Positions 16,993-26,529 of a stretch of DNA of 64,000 nucleotides are shown here, one piece after another. The notes under the pieces are model-generated. The model ran no database searches and had not been told where the DNA came from. It saw only the letters and a program-made list of their open reading frames with translations. The stretch's first letter is position 1; every line of letters begins with the position of its first letter. The DNA lies in contig NZ_VAHO01000001.1 in NCBI RefSeq assembly GCF_005796225.1, positions 310,001 through 374,000 of the forward strand. Direction: 5' to 3'. A program made the position numbers and the translations under genes. Origin of the DNA: Pseudarthrobacter sp. NamE5. Its GTDB lineage: Bacteria; Actinomycetota; Actinomycetes; Actinomycetales; Micrococcaceae.

Positions 16993-17927
16993 TACTGGGC
17001 GAAGTTGACGCGCGCGTCGGTGATGGCGCTGCTCTCAAGGCCGTACTTCCCAAGGACCTTGGTGTAGGACTCACTCTTGATCACGGTGTCCAGGGCAGCG
17101 GAGACCGACTTCACCAGGCCGGACTCCTTCGGCACGCCCACACCAACAGGCGTGAACTCGTAGGTCCGCGCAACCTCGATGCCGGGGTTTTGGGTTGCGG
17201 CGAAGTTCAGGATGGGAGAATCCGCCAGCACTGCGTCCAACCGCCCGCTTGTGAGCGCGGAGATGGCCTGCCGGGTGTCCTGGAATTCACTCTTCTGGAT
17301 GGCATCCTTTCCGGCTGCAGCGCAGGCTTCATCATAGGAAGGAACGTTCACTGTCAGCTGGTACGAGCCCGTGAGGAGCCCTATGTTCTTGCCGCAAAGC
17401 GTGTTCTCATCCTTGATGCCGCCAGGGTTACCCTTAGGGACGGCTATGGCGTTGCCGATCTGCATGTAGTCCACAAAGTCCAGGACTTCCATGCGCTTTT
17501 CGGTGGGGGTCATGGATGAAACGGTCATGTCATAGCGGTTGGCGGCCAGACCGGGAATGATGGAATCGAAGTTGGCCACCTGGATGTCCACTTTGACCCC
17601 CAATGCCTCGCCGATGAGACGGGCCACGTCCGGGTTGGTTCCAGTCATTTCCTGCGTACCTTCGCGGTAAAACTGCGTTGGGGGTTCGTTGGTGGGGATG
17701 GCCACGCGCAGGACTTTGGAGGCCTTGATGGACTCCGGGAGAAGGTCGACGGCGGCCTGGTTGACTTCCAGCGCGGGGACGCCGGTGCCGGCTGCGGCAG
17801 CCTCGCGGGAGGGGTTCGACGCTGATGGGCCAGTGCTGCACCCCGTGACGGCCAGCGTCAGGACGGCAGTGGCCAAGATAGCCGACAGGCCGGGTTTGGC
17901 GCGGAGAGCCGCTGTTGGATTTTTCAT
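16992..17927 (-). CDS. Amino-acid-type ABC transporter substrate-binding lipoprotein
   Basis: 311 residues from ATG 17927 with GAGGAA six bases upstream. The signal peptide ends in the lipobox LAVTGC, so it is a lipoprotein on the outer face of the membrane. The body is an SBP_bac_3 fold: KVLRVAIPTNEPPTQFY, MTGTNPDVARLIGEALGVKV, NRYDMTVSSMTPTEKRMEVL. These are the usual strands of the PAO1/GlnH class. It starts 11 bp after the FMN oxidase stop. The ligand could be an amino acid or an opine-like compound; the partner oxidase suggests something with a 2-hydroxy or 2-amino acid group. Confidence 0.92.
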   Translation of the reverse strand: MKNPTAALRAKPGLSAILATAVLTLAVTGCSTGPSASNPSREAAAAGTGVPALEVNQAAVDLLPESIKASKVLRVAIPTNEPPTQFYREGTQEMTGTNPDVARLIGEALGVKVDIQVANFDSIIPGLAANRYDMTVSSMTPTEKRMEVLDFVDYMQIGNAIAVPKGNPGGIKDENTLCGKNIGLLTGSYQLTVNVPSYDEACAAAGKDAIQKSEFQDTRQAISALTSGRLDAVLADSPILNFAATQNPGIEVARTYEFTPVGVGVPKESGLVKSVSAALDTVIKSESYTKVLGKYGLESSAITDARVNFAQ

Positions 17928-17937
17928 GTCGGGTTCC

Positions 17938-19224
17938 TCATTTCTGCAAGGCCAAAGGGGCCTCGGGGACATAGGTAGGTTGGGTGCGGGCGAACGCTTC
18001 GTTGCGGTGCCGGATCAAGTCCCGGCCTTCCGTCCGCAGTTCTTTGATGGTGGACACTCCGAGGAGCAACATGGTGCGGGTCATTTCGGCCGTAAACATT
18101 TTCAGGACGTGCTCCACACCGGCTTGGCCGGCGGCAGCCAAGCCGTATAGGTACGGGCGCCCGATGGAGCAGGCGCCCGCACCGAGGGCCAGAGCCTTGA
18201 CCACGTCCGAACCCCGGCGGATGCCGCCGTCGACGATGATTTCCATCCGGCCGGCAGTCTTGGCAACGATCTCCGGCAGGACATCCAGGGGTGCCGCCAT
18301 GTGGTCCAACTGCCGTCCGCCGTGGTTGCTGACCTGAATGGCATCGATTCCCATGGAAGCGGCCAGCGCGGCGTCGTTCGCGTTCACTACGCCCTTCAGC
18401 ACGATTGGACCGTTCCAGCGTTCCCGCAGGTCCCGGATGTCGTCCCAATCGGTGGGTTCATAGGAACCGGCCAGCAGCGTACGCCACATGTCAGGCGAAC
18501 TGGCAAGTGGACCCTCAGGAACTTCAGCATCCAGGTTGGGAAAGGCGATCGCGTCGTTGGCCAGAAATCCCAGCGCCCACGCCGGGTGCAGCATCCCCTC
18601 CACAACCGTCTTCGGCTTAATGGACGGCGGAGCGGTGAACCCATTGCGGTAATCACGCTCGCGATGCCCGATCGCCCGGCAGTCGACGTTGACCAGCAGT
18701 GCTTCATAGCCGGCGCTGGACACCCGGTCCAGGACCGCCTGCAGCAGCCCTTTGTCCGAGGTCGGTTCCAGGTTGAACCACCGGCGAAGCCTCGGGGCAG
18801 CGGCACTGACATTTTCCATGGTGGTGGTGCTCAGGTGCGCCAACCCATACGGGATACCGGCGTTGAGCGCTGCACGGGCGACGGCCGACTCACCCTTGGG
18901 GTGGAATAGCCGGGTACCGCCTGTGGGCGCGAGAGTCACCGGCATCGACGTGGGGCCACCGAGGATGGTGGTGCTGAGGTCCAAGTTGCCCACTGATCCC
19001 CATTTGGGAAGGAAAGACCAGTCATCGAACGAGGACCGGTTACGGCGGAGTGAGACCTCGTCCTCCCCTCCGCCTTCGATGTATTCGAAGATGCTCTTGG
19101 GCAGCCGCTTGGCAGCCAACTTCCGCATGTCCTCAACGCTGTAGCATTTCCGGGACAGGCGCTCCGCGACAGATCCGGCCGGCCCTTGCAGCGAGGCAAG
19201 TGCCCTGATGTCCTTGATTTTCAT
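17938..19224 (-). CDS. FMN-dependent alpha-hydroxy acid oxidase/dehydrogenase
   Basis: 428 residues of the lactate/glycolate/mandelate oxidase family. The FMN TIM barrel is visible with MPVTLAPTGGTRLFHPKGES, the LVNVDC segment, KGVVNANDAALAASMGIDAI, the active-site His and Arg in SNHGGRQLD, and the phosphate loop IIVDGGIRRGSDVVKALALG. The segment normally FxYQLY in lactate oxidases reads RWFNLEP, so substrate preference may differ from L-lactate. It is the first gene of the leftward operon with the ABC transporter and RidA, and is divergent from the PucR regulator. Confidence 0.9.
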   Translation of the reverse strand: MKIKDIRALASLQGPAGSVAERLSRKCYSVEDMRKLAAKRLPKSIFEYIEGGGEDEVSLRRNRSSFDDWSFLPKWGSVGNLDLSTTILGGPTSMPVTLAPTGGTRLFHPKGESAVARAALNAGIPYGLAHLSTTTMENVSAAAPRLRRWFNLEPTSDKGLLQAVLDRVSSAGYEALLVNVDCRAIGHRERDYRNGFTAPPSIKPKTVVEGMLHPAWALGFLANDAIAFPNLDAEVPEGPLASSPDMWRTLLAGSYEPTDWDDIRDLRERWNGPIVLKGVVNANDAALAASMGIDAIQVSNHGGRQLDHMAAPLDVLPEIVAKTAGRMEIIVDGGIRRGSDVVKALALGAGACSIGRPYLYGLAAAGQAGVEHVLKMFTAEMTRTMLLLGVSTIKELRTEGRDLIRHRNEAFARTQPTYVPEAPLALQK

Positions 19225-19302
19225 GATGTGTCCTCTGCATTCCTGACGGGCTCACCTGCCTGCGTCCTTCCCAATAGTGACCGAGATCTCCCCGGCTCTA
19301 TA

Positions 19303-19318
19303 TGTGGAATCCTCCACA
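19303..19318. promoter_or_regulatory. Palindromic operator candidate between oxidase operon and pucR-type gene
   Basis: TGTGGA-ATCC-TCCACA is a perfect 6-bp inverted repeat in the 127-bp divergent intergenic region. It is a plausible binding site for the PucR-type regulator encoded next to it. Confidence 0.5.
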
Positions 19319-19351
19319 AGATCCCTTTTGCCTCTGTGATAACGTCCAAGC

Positions 19352-20983
19352 ATGGAGATAGTGGCACCGTCAGGGATGCAGCAATCAGCAGTCCGCCTCT
19401 CAGACTGCATCCAGTTGATGCAGGCGCATCTCGTGCATGCTAATCCCACCCCCGAGAACCTCGGACATCCCGTTTCGGACGTCCTCATGTACGACCCCCT
19501 CGATACCTGGTCAAGCGTGGACGATCGCATCATCCTGGCGGTCGGCTGCACCTACGGTTCACCGGATTTCGATCAGCTCCTCCACCGGGCGGCGAACAGC
19601 AACGCGGCAGCGGTGATCGTCAAAGCCCACGGCGCCCGGATGGAACAACTGCGCTCCGCGGCGGTCCGGCATACCCTCTCGGTCCTCGTGGCCCCAGATG
19701 ACGCGGACTGGACTCAACTAGTGGCCTTGGCACGGGCGTCAGTCATGGGCGCCGCTGCGGACTCCGCCTCAGGGGTTCGGCTGGGCGACCTTTACGCGTT
19801 TGCCAACGCAGCGGCTTCCATCACCAACGGCGCCGCCAGCATCGTGGACCCACTGGGGCGCATCCTCGGCTATTCCACGCTGCCGGGCCAACCCATCGAC
19901 GAACTCCGACGCATCACCACGCTGACCCTGCAGGAAACCATCCAACCGGCGTTCGACCAAGACTTCAAAGCCGTTTACGCCGCGCCGGGTGCTGTGCTGG
20001 TTCCGGCGGCCGACGAAGGCATGGCCCGCCTCGCACTGGCCGTAAGGGCAGGAGGTGAGCTGCTCGGGTCCATCTGGATCATCGACCCCGGAGAAGAAAA
20101 ACGCGCCACAGCATTAGGCGCGCTGGATCGGATGGCACCCCTGGCAGGACTGCACATGCTCCATGCCCGCTCGGCCTCCGACTTTGGAGAGCGGCGAAAT
20201 GCCGACCTCATCCGGACGCTCATGGATGACACCCCCCACGCTTCCTTCGCCGCAGCGCAACTGGGCCTCAACACCGCCAACGGGCTGGCCGTGGCAGCGT
20301 TCTCGATTGTCCGCCCGGAGACCGGAAGCCTGGAATCCGTACGCGAAATCCACCGGCTGCTGCACCTGGTGACCACCGTATGCAACGTCCAGTTCGGCAC
20401 CGGCCACAGTGCACTGATCGGATCAGTGGTCTACGCACTCCTGCCCTGCAATGGCACCACCCCCCGGACACTGCATAGTCGGATCATCCAGGAGATCGAA
20501 GCCTATTCGCACACCATCAGTTCGTTCCCGGTCATTGCGACAGTGGGCGGAATCGCGGCCACCATCGAGGACCTGCCCCGGTCCCGATCCGAAGCCGTGC
20601 AAACCCTGCACCACCTAATTAGTCTCCAGGGCCGTGGAGCAAACGCACCCAGCGTCGCGCTCTATGAAGACTTCCAGATCCCGCTGAACCTGATGAAAAT
20701 CGGAAAGTTCATCGAAGACAACGAACTTGCCGGCGCGGACGAGATCACCAGAATTCAGGCCCACGACGCAGCGCAGCAGACCGACTACCTGGCCACGCTC
20801 CGGGCCTATCTCGCCTTCGCCGGAAACATTTCAGCCATGGCCGCCGAACTCCATGTGCACAACAACACCATCCGGTACCGCGTGGGCCGCCTGGCCGAAG
20901 ACTTCAAGCTCGACCTGACGGACCAGCAAAAACGGCTCTGGCTATGGTTACGGCTGACCACCATGGACCTCGCCTCCAAATAG
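19352..20983 (+). CDS. PucR-family transcriptional regulator
   Basis: 543 residues. The N-terminal ~130 residues resemble the PucR ligand-binding-like domain (VSDVLMYDPLDTWSSVDDRI, AAAVIVKAHGARMEQL). A middle domain follows, and a C-terminal HTH_30 domain at about 480-540 with LRAYLAFAGNISAMAAELHV and HNNTIRYRVGRLAEDFKLDL is diagnostic of PucR/CdaR regulators. It is transcribed divergently from the ABC/oxidase/RidA operon, whose expression it probably controls in response to the imported compound. It is full length with no visible damage. Confidence 0.92.
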   Translation: MEIVAPSGMQQSAVRLSDCIQLMQAHLVHANPTPENLGHPVSDVLMYDPLDTWSSVDDRIILAVGCTYGSPDFDQLLHRAANSNAAAVIVKAHGARMEQLRSAAVRHTLSVLVAPDDADWTQLVALARASVMGAAADSASGVRLGDLYAFANAAASITNGAASIVDPLGRILGYSTLPGQPIDELRRITTLTLQETIQPAFDQDFKAVYAAPGAVLVPAADEGMARLALAVRAGGELLGSIWIIDPGEEKRATALGALDRMAPLAGLHMLHARSASDFGERRNADLIRTLMDDTPHASFAAAQLGLNTANGLAVAAFSIVRPETGSLESVREIHRLLHLVTTVCNVQFGTGHSALIGSVVYALLPCNGTTPRTLHSRIIQEIEAYSHTISSFPVIATVGGIAATIEDLPRSRSEAVQTLHHLISLQGRGANAPSVALYEDFQIPLNLMKIGKFIEDNELAGADEITRIQAHDAAQQTDYLATLRAYLAFAGNISAMAAELHVHNNTIRYRVGRLAEDFKLDLTDQQKRLWLWLRLTTMDLASK

Positions 20984-21714
20984 CCTGTGCCCAGCCAAGG
21001 CATGGGGTATGCAACAACTACAACACCCAGTTCAGAACGAACGAAACTCGGCGGCCAATTTGAAAGCCGCCGAAGGTAGGCACACGCATAGAAAGTTAGC
21101 CTCGGTGCAGGACCGTTACTTAAGAGACGGAAAGCCCTGGCGTAATTTCTTCGTCCGCTGGGGTGCTGCCTAAACGCCAGACACCACTCCGGGAGTAGAG
21201 CTGGTCTTCGAAACCCACCCACTACTGGTAGGTTCACAGCAGACCTGTTGCGAGGTTCATGAGAAACCGCCCGCCATTAGAGCGCCACAGACAATTTGGC
21301 AGCTCTACCTAGCGGGTGAGAATTGCCAGTCGCTCGCTTTGGTCTATGTTCTTGATGGAGAGCCAGCTCCCGGTTAGGAGCGCCGCCTGCACAGGGTCTG
21401 CCTTAGGGAACGGCGAGAAAGGACAGCTCTTGCCAGGGAAGGATCACAGAGCGCCCCTGCCCTTAAAGGCCCCGCGTCAGTGACGGGTAGAACAATCCCC
21501 CATCGTCAGTTTGTCAAAATATCCATTATCGGCGCATTTGATCGGCGGTGGGTGGAGCAGCTGTTCGCACGTCCCTTCGAATGGCGTCGGGCCTTGCAGG
21601 TCACATTGTCTGCTTCCTGCAACAGCGCATTCAAGTCCGCAACAGCAGGTAGTCCGGCCGTCAATGCTCCTCTGCCACTTCCCGTCCGTTACGTTCCTGA
21701 GCCGGGCCATTCTG
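20984..21714. other. Gap containing dif-like site E
   Basis: About 730 bp after the PucR-type gene with no supported gene. dif-like site E lies at 21509-21536. Short frames on both strands have no family match. Confidence 0.5.
21509..21536 (-). other. dif-like Xer recombination site E
   Basis: On the minus strand, arms TGCGCCGATAA and TTTTGACAAAC flank spacer TGGATA. The XerC-type arm matches A, C and D at 9 of 11. The XerD-type arm is the most diverged of the five. The outer bases continue CTGA as in B and C. Confidence 0.5.
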
Positions 21715-21936
21715 TCATCGGCGGTCTACTTCTATGGTTTGTCCGAAGGGAACCTTCGGGTCCAGCGCCAGGGTGAATTTGTTGTGTGAGTGCCGAGTGA
21801 CGAGAATGCCTCCATTCCGGTGGGCAAATGCACGTTCCACGAGGACGGCCAAATTTGTCTCAAGCTGCGTGTCCACGTCGGAGCGGCTTTTTACAGTAAT
21901 TTCAACTTCATTATCGTTTTGGGCGCAGGCTTGCAT
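21715..21936 (-). CDS. Small hypothetical protein
   Basis: 73 residues from ATG 21936 with AAGGGA seven bases upstream. The C-terminal half reads LAVLVERAFAHRNGGILVTR followed by HSHNKFTLALDPKVPFGQTI, a pattern I recall from small proteins of unknown function in Arthrobacter relatives. No membrane helix, signal or metal motif is visible. A second small frame lies 240 bp upstream on the same strand. Confidence 0.6.
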   Translation of the reverse strand: MQACAQNDNEVEITVKSRSDVDTQLETNLAVLVERAFAHRNGGILVTRHSHNKFTLALDPKVPFGQTIEVDRR

Positions 21937-22175
21937 CGTTTATCCCTTCTTTACTGTTTGTGCTTTGCATCGAATGCCGAGAGCCGCTACTGGTCAGATG
22001 TCACCCGCGGCACCCTGCTCGGTCAGCTGGTTGACCTATAGCTAGGCCCCATGCGACCACGGCGACTGGATGCCATGTCATCCATGTCATCCTGCTGGGG
22101 GTGGCGAGTCATTGGTGCTGCGCATGGTGCATGTTTTCCTGCTCCACGTGGTGTCCGTGGACTTATGCGGTGGAG

Positions 22176-22442
22176 TCAGAACGCCTTATCGGAATTGGGC
22201 GACGATGAGAGCCCGGAAACACGCCGGAGGCTTTGCTCGTTAAGCATCCTTAAGTCCTGCTCAATCGCTGCGATTGCAGCGGCTCGTGCGGCTGCTCTCT
22301 GGTAAGCGCTCTGCTTTCCGCGCTTGCGGGTGCCATTTGTGCTGGAACTCGTTCTGGACCGCAGGGCACTCTGTGGCTGACTCGTCGCGAACGGGTCGTA
22401 GAAGTGGACCGTTGCTCCAACGCCCAGGTTTTGATTGTTCAA
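22176..22442 (-). CDS. Possible small basic Ala-rich protein
   Basis: 88 residues from a TTG at 22442. The first half is Ser/Thr/Arg rich, and the second half is an Ala-rich helix (QRAAARAAAIAAIEQDLRML). The upstream AGGACAG is a weak ribosome site. There is no family match. Same-strand proximity to the 21715 gene and the lack of another gene here give it limited support. Confidence 0.4.
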   Translation of the reverse strand: MNNQNLGVGATVHFYDPFATSQPQSALRSRTSSSTNGTRKRGKQSAYQRAAARAAAIAAIEQDLRMLNEQSLRRVSGLSSSPNSDKAF

Positions 22443-22606
22443 TTTCTGTCCTGTTTACGGGTTTCTCAGCAGAGGCCCTTCTGCTCAGCCTGATCGTCCA
22501 CGGTTACCATGAGCCTGGCTGGTCCGCAGTGGAAGGTCTACCACCTTGAACGCCGGCAGCCACCGTTCTGGTCTGCGGACCTCGGAAACGGTGGCAGCCG
22601 GAGCTG

Positions 22607-24109
22607 CTATCCGAACTGGATCCATGTGGTCTTCGGGGCTGTGTAGTTGTCAAAAGCGTGGAGAGACAAGTCCCTGCCGAATCCGGATTGCCGGAATCCT
22701 CCGAACGGAGTCGTGTTCCCGAGTGCATCTACCGTATTTACGGAAACCGTTCCGGCGATAAGTTTCGCTGCAACGCGATGGGCCCGTGCAAGATTGGACG
22801 TCCAAAGCGAAGCGGCTAGCCCGAATTCGGTTGCGTTGGCCAGGGTAGTGGCTTCCTCTTCAGCATCAAAGGGATGCACGACCGCGACCGGTCCGAAAAT
22901 TTCTTCTCGGTGTACTGGGTGCTCCGCGGGCAACCCGCCGAGCAGTGTTGGTTCAAGGAATGCATTGGACCCGGAAATTTCTACCCGGTTTCCTCCGAAG
23001 ATGATCTCACCTTGCCCGCCGTTGCGGCCGTTGCCGGGAATCCACTCAGCGACGGCATCAGTGTGAGAAGAAGAGATCAGAGCACCGTTACCGCCGTCGT
23101 CGACAAGGGGATTGATCGGGCGATAGTTGGCAGCTGCATCTGCCAAGAGACCGATAAATTCATCGTAGACGGGCCGCTGAACCAGGATGCGGGAGTTCGC
23201 GGAGCAGACCTGTCCGTTGTTGTAGTAGGCGCCGAATGCAGCTTTGGCTGCTGCCAGTTTGAGGTCATCAGCATCAGCGAAAATGACATTCGAGCTCTTG
23301 CCCCCTGCTTCAAGGCTCAACCGCTTAAGATTGCTTCGGCCTGATGCTTCCAGCAGCGTGCGGCTGACGTTGGTCGAGCCCGTGAAAGCAAGGGCATCCA
23401 CATCCATGTGGTGGGCAAGCGTGGTTCCGACTTCACGGCCTGAGCCAGTGACGACATTCAGTACACCTGCCGGCAGGCCGGCCTGCACCGCAAGGTCAGC
23501 GATTCGGACGGCACTGAGGGAGGTCTGCTCGGCAGGTTTGAGCACGACCGTGTTTCCGGACGCAAGCGCCGGGCCCAGTTTCCATGCAGCGATTTCAAGT
23601 GGGAAGTTCCACGGTACGATGGCGGCCACAACACCGAGGGGCTCCCGCGTGACCTGGGCGACTGCTCCCGGGGTCACCGCTGGCAACTCTCCAGCGAGCT
23701 TGTCGATTGCTTCTGCATACCAGCGGAGGCAGGAGATAGTGCCGGGTACGTCCACTGTGCTGGTTTCGCGCACTGGGCGTCCACTGTCGATGCTCTCGAT
23801 GAGTGCCAGTTCCCGAGCGTTTGACTCGAGCAGGGCAGCCCATGCCAGCAAGATCTCTTTGCGGCCTTCAGCACCGAGCGCCGCCCATGCAGGCTGGGCG
23901 CGCCGTGCTGCAGCCACGGCTACTTCCACGTCTTTCGCCCCACAGGCTGCAAGCTCGGCAATAGCAGAGCCTGTGGCCGGATTCACCGTTTGCCGCGTCT
24001 TTCCCGAGAGGGCGTCTTTTCGCTCCCCGTCAATGAAGGCGCGACCGTCAAGGGTAAGGCGCGCAGCCCTTTGCTCCCAGGTTGCTGATGCGTGTGTATC
24101 CGTCGTCAA
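22607..24109 (-). CDS. Aldehyde dehydrogenase (PuuC/aminoaldehyde-like)
   Basis: 500 residues from a TTG start at 24109 with AAGGAGAA upstream. It is an NAD(P)-dependent class ALDH. The cofactor region is VPWNFPLEIAAWKLGPALAS, the glycine motif is FTGSTNVSRTL, the catalytic Glu is in LEAGGKSSNVIFADAD, and the catalytic Cys is in NNGQVCSANSRI. The N-terminus (WEQRAARLTLDGRAFIDGER) is like PuuC-type enzymes for aminoaldehydes. Downstream of an amine oxidase it would oxidise imidazole-4-acetaldehyde (from histamine) or another aldehyde to the acid. It follows the NCS1 permease on the same strand but with a 378-bp gap, so it may have its own promoter. Confidence 0.92.
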   Translation of the reverse strand: MTTDTHASATWEQRAARLTLDGRAFIDGERKDALSGKTRQTVNPATGSAIAELAACGAKDVEVAVAAARRAQPAWAALGAEGRKEILLAWAALLESNARELALIESIDSGRPVRETSTVDVPGTISCLRWYAEAIDKLAGELPAVTPGAVAQVTREPLGVVAAIVPWNFPLEIAAWKLGPALASGNTVVLKPAEQTSLSAVRIADLAVQAGLPAGVLNVVTGSGREVGTTLAHHMDVDALAFTGSTNVSRTLLEASGRSNLKRLSLEAGGKSSNVIFADADDLKLAAAKAAFGAYYNNGQVCSANSRILVQRPVYDEFIGLLADAAANYRPINPLVDDGGNGALISSSHTDAVAEWIPGNGRNGGQGEIIFGGNRVEISGSNAFLEPTLLGGLPAEHPVHREEIFGPVAVVHPFDAEEEATTLANATEFGLAASLWTSNLARAHRVAAKLIAGTVSVNTVDALGNTTPFGGFRQSGFGRDLSLHAFDNYTAPKTTWIQFG

Positions 24110-24372
24110 GATTGGTTCTCCTTGAAGTCATAATGGTGGCGGTCCAGGAAGACCGGTAGAACATATTCGCTATTCACTACGCGCCTGTTCCTGTGGGTCG
24201 TCATTGGCGACCGCTGGAACCATCCTGTTATGCCCGGTCAGTTTATGCCCGGTCGGTTGTGCAACCTTGCACGTCTTTCCTGAATCAGCCCGGTCCGGTC
24301 CTACGACCACAGTTCAAGCTTAGAGCGTCGGACCGATCAAGGAAAAGCGTTGAATTACTATAGGTTGCATCT

Positions 24373-24387
24373 GTAAATAAGATTTAC
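24373..24387. promoter_or_regulatory. Palindromic operator candidate upstream of aldehyde dehydrogenase
   Basis: GTAAAT-AAG-ATTTAC is a perfect 6-bp inverted repeat inside a 378-bp gap, next to an AT-rich stretch with TATAGT on the minus strand. It is a candidate regulator site for the leftward dehydrogenase gene. Confidence 0.45.
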
Positions 24388-24486
24388 TTGCGCGACACAA
24401 CCCGCGGGCCGTGGCGGTTCAGCTGTAGTCGTGCTCGGCCAAGTTCCTATGGTTCGTCTGGCTCGCCATGCATCGGCGTCGAGGAA

Positions 24487-25935
24487 TCACTCGGTTCCGG
24501 TCGCCGAACCAGCAAGTTCTTCAGGCGTGCACTCATCGGCTTCTGATGCAGTTTCCGGTATCGGGAGGAAACCATGCCGGCGGGGGTACCTTTTCATGAG
24601 GATGTAGAAGAGAGCGGCCGAAACGACCAAACCTACAACCCAGGAAACGTCGACGCCGTCGAAGGATTCAGCAAGTGGACCCGTGAACAGTGGCGTGACC
24701 AGGAAGGGCACCTCACTGACAACGGCGACTGCATATGCGGTCATGGCCCTCCAGTCCACACCCCGATAGCGGCCTGCCGGATCGTAAATGGCAGGAATGT
24801 CGTATTTTTCCTTGCGCACCAGGTAGAAATCGATGAGGTTAATGGAAGTCCAGGGAACCAGGAAGACTGCGAGCAGGACGATGAAGTTCATCAGAGTGTT
24901 CAGGAAGTCACCACGCCCGGCGATGGCAAGAACGGTTCCAACTGCAGAGATGCCGAGCACGGTGATCACGCGTGTCGAAGGGCGGACGCCGGTTGAAGCT
25001 TTCAGGGCTCCGGTGATTGTCACTACCGACATGAATCCGCCGTAGAGGTCGACGCCAAGAATGACGATGTTGCCGAGCAGAATCAGCACCAGGAACAGCC
25101 ATGGGGCAAATCCTGCTTGCGCGGCAATGAAGGAGACGGAGCCGCCGGCGAATGCGTCAGCCGCTACCGCCGTGGCGATGGCACCGAAGGCGAACATCCA
25201 AGTCGAGGACGCCGCGCTACCTGCATAGGTCCACCAAAATGACGCGCGTACAGAGGTGTGTGCGGGTAGATACCTGCTGTAGTCCGCTACGTAGGGGGCG
25301 TAAGTCAATTGCCATGTTGCGGCAAGAGTAACCGCGAGGAAGAACAGCCCCCACGTAAACTCCCCCTGCGGAAGGGCGCCTGCGAGGTCATTGCGGGTAA
25401 CGAGACCCATGGTGAGGATAACGAATGCTATGCCGGTGACCCAAGAGACCACCGTGACCGAGGCGCGGATCAAGCGGTAGCCGTAGATGGTGACGACAGT
25501 AGCCAGAGCATTTGCGATAGCGATGCTGATGTTGACGTCCCATCCCAGCCATTCGGCCAGTGCGTTGCCGGTAAGGACGCCGCCGACGGCAAAATATCCT
25601 ATGTACATAATGACAACCAGCACCAGTGGCAGGATGGATCCGAGATACCCGAACTGCGCACGGCTTTGAATCATTTGGGGTATGCCGAGGATAGGTCCCT
25701 GGGCTGAATGGAGCGCCATGAAGACGGCTCCGACTGCGTGCCCAACGATCGCGGCCACAACGGCCCAGACCACAGGCAGCCCGAGCGCCACCGGGATGGC
25801 TCCAGTAGCGACCGTCAGGACATTCATGTTGGTGGCAAACCACAAGGAAAAGAGGTTTCGGGCCTTGCCGTACCGTTCTGAGTGAGGAACGAAGTCTGTG
25901 GAGTACTTCTCTACCTCAAGCTTGCTTTGGGCCAT
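24487..25935 (-). CDS. NCS1-family permease (purine/cytosine/hydantoin type)
   Basis: 482 residues with about twelve membrane helices. The N-terminus contains NLFSLWFATNMNVLTVATGA, and the first helices include VALGLPVVWAVVAAIVGHAV with GPILGIPQMIQSRAQFGYLG, the NCS1 signature region. The C-terminal tail is charged. NCS1 carriers import nucleobases, hydantoins, allantoin or thiamine by cation symport. The ATG at 25935 has AAAGG five bases upstream. In this neighbourhood it could carry histamine or an imidazole compound, which is inferred from the genes nearby and not from the sequence itself. Confidence 0.92.
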   Translation of the reverse strand: MAQSKLEVEKYSTDFVPHSERYGKARNLFSLWFATNMNVLTVATGAIPVALGLPVVWAVVAAIVGHAVGAVFMALHSAQGPILGIPQMIQSRAQFGYLGSILPLVLVVIMYIGYFAVGGVLTGNALAEWLGWDVNISIAIANALATVVTIYGYRLIRASVTVVSWVTGIAFVILTMGLVTRNDLAGALPQGEFTWGLFFLAVTLAATWQLTYAPYVADYSRYLPAHTSVRASFWWTYAGSAASSTWMFAFGAIATAVAADAFAGGSVSFIAAQAGFAPWLFLVLILLGNIVILGVDLYGGFMSVVTITGALKASTGVRPSTRVITVLGISAVGTVLAIAGRGDFLNTLMNFIVLLAVFLVPWTSINLIDFYLVRKEKYDIPAIYDPAGRYRGVDWRAMTAYAVAVVSEVPFLVTPLFTGPLAESFDGVDVSWVVGLVVSAALFYILMKRYPRRHGFLPIPETASEADECTPEELAGSATGTE

Positions 25936-26529
25936 TGCTGCCTTTCAAAGTTCCGTTCGCTGTTATGCGCATCACTACACTCTGAGCGCGAAGCGAACAT
26001 TTGTAAAAGACAAAAAATCGAGCTAGTTCATCAGCGATCCAGATGCAGAACGCCGCCCGCGCCAGTCGTGTGGCGCCTGGTCTTCCCCTGCCTGCGCTAA
26101 CGTAGGTTCGCATTGACGGCCGTGCCCTGCACATACTTTCCAAATGTTGGGTGCTCGGTTACGACGAGATCGATGGAACGCGCGTACATCCAAAGAGTTT
26201 GGCGTTCGTGTTCGCTGAGGAAGGTTCCCCGACTGTCATGAAAGCCAAGTGGGCATCTGCCTGCCGACAGATAACCGGGAGGGACGAAGGGCTGCACGTG
26301 GGGTGGTTGCCGGGATTCAATCCCTTAATGCCGCGTGGAAACTTCCAGCTTCCCGCTTCTCGTCACGAAAGACGGGGAAACGGCTGTGGCGCGCAAGACC
26401 TACTAGGGGCGGAGGGTGCTGAGCATCGCTTGGCCCTTTCATAAGCTTCCGCCAAAACAGACCCAACAGCCCCGAAGGTTTCGCGCGGGAGCCGTCCTAC
26501 TGCACCCTTCCAGCCGGTCAGCCACGAAT
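25936..26529. other. Gap, possibly decayed
   Basis: About 600 bp. A short closed frame near 26346-26405 ends SSFPLLVTKDGETAVARKTY and a stop, which looks like the tail of a lost protein. No complete gene is supported. Confidence 0.4.

Noticed and set aside
22180..22205. TTATCGGAATT resembles a dif half-site
   Set aside because: The second arm does not match and the position falls within a possible small coding frame.
26097..26297. 66-codon minus-strand frame between the NCS1 gene and the moeA remnant
   Set aside because: No recognised family and no clear start; left as part of a gap.
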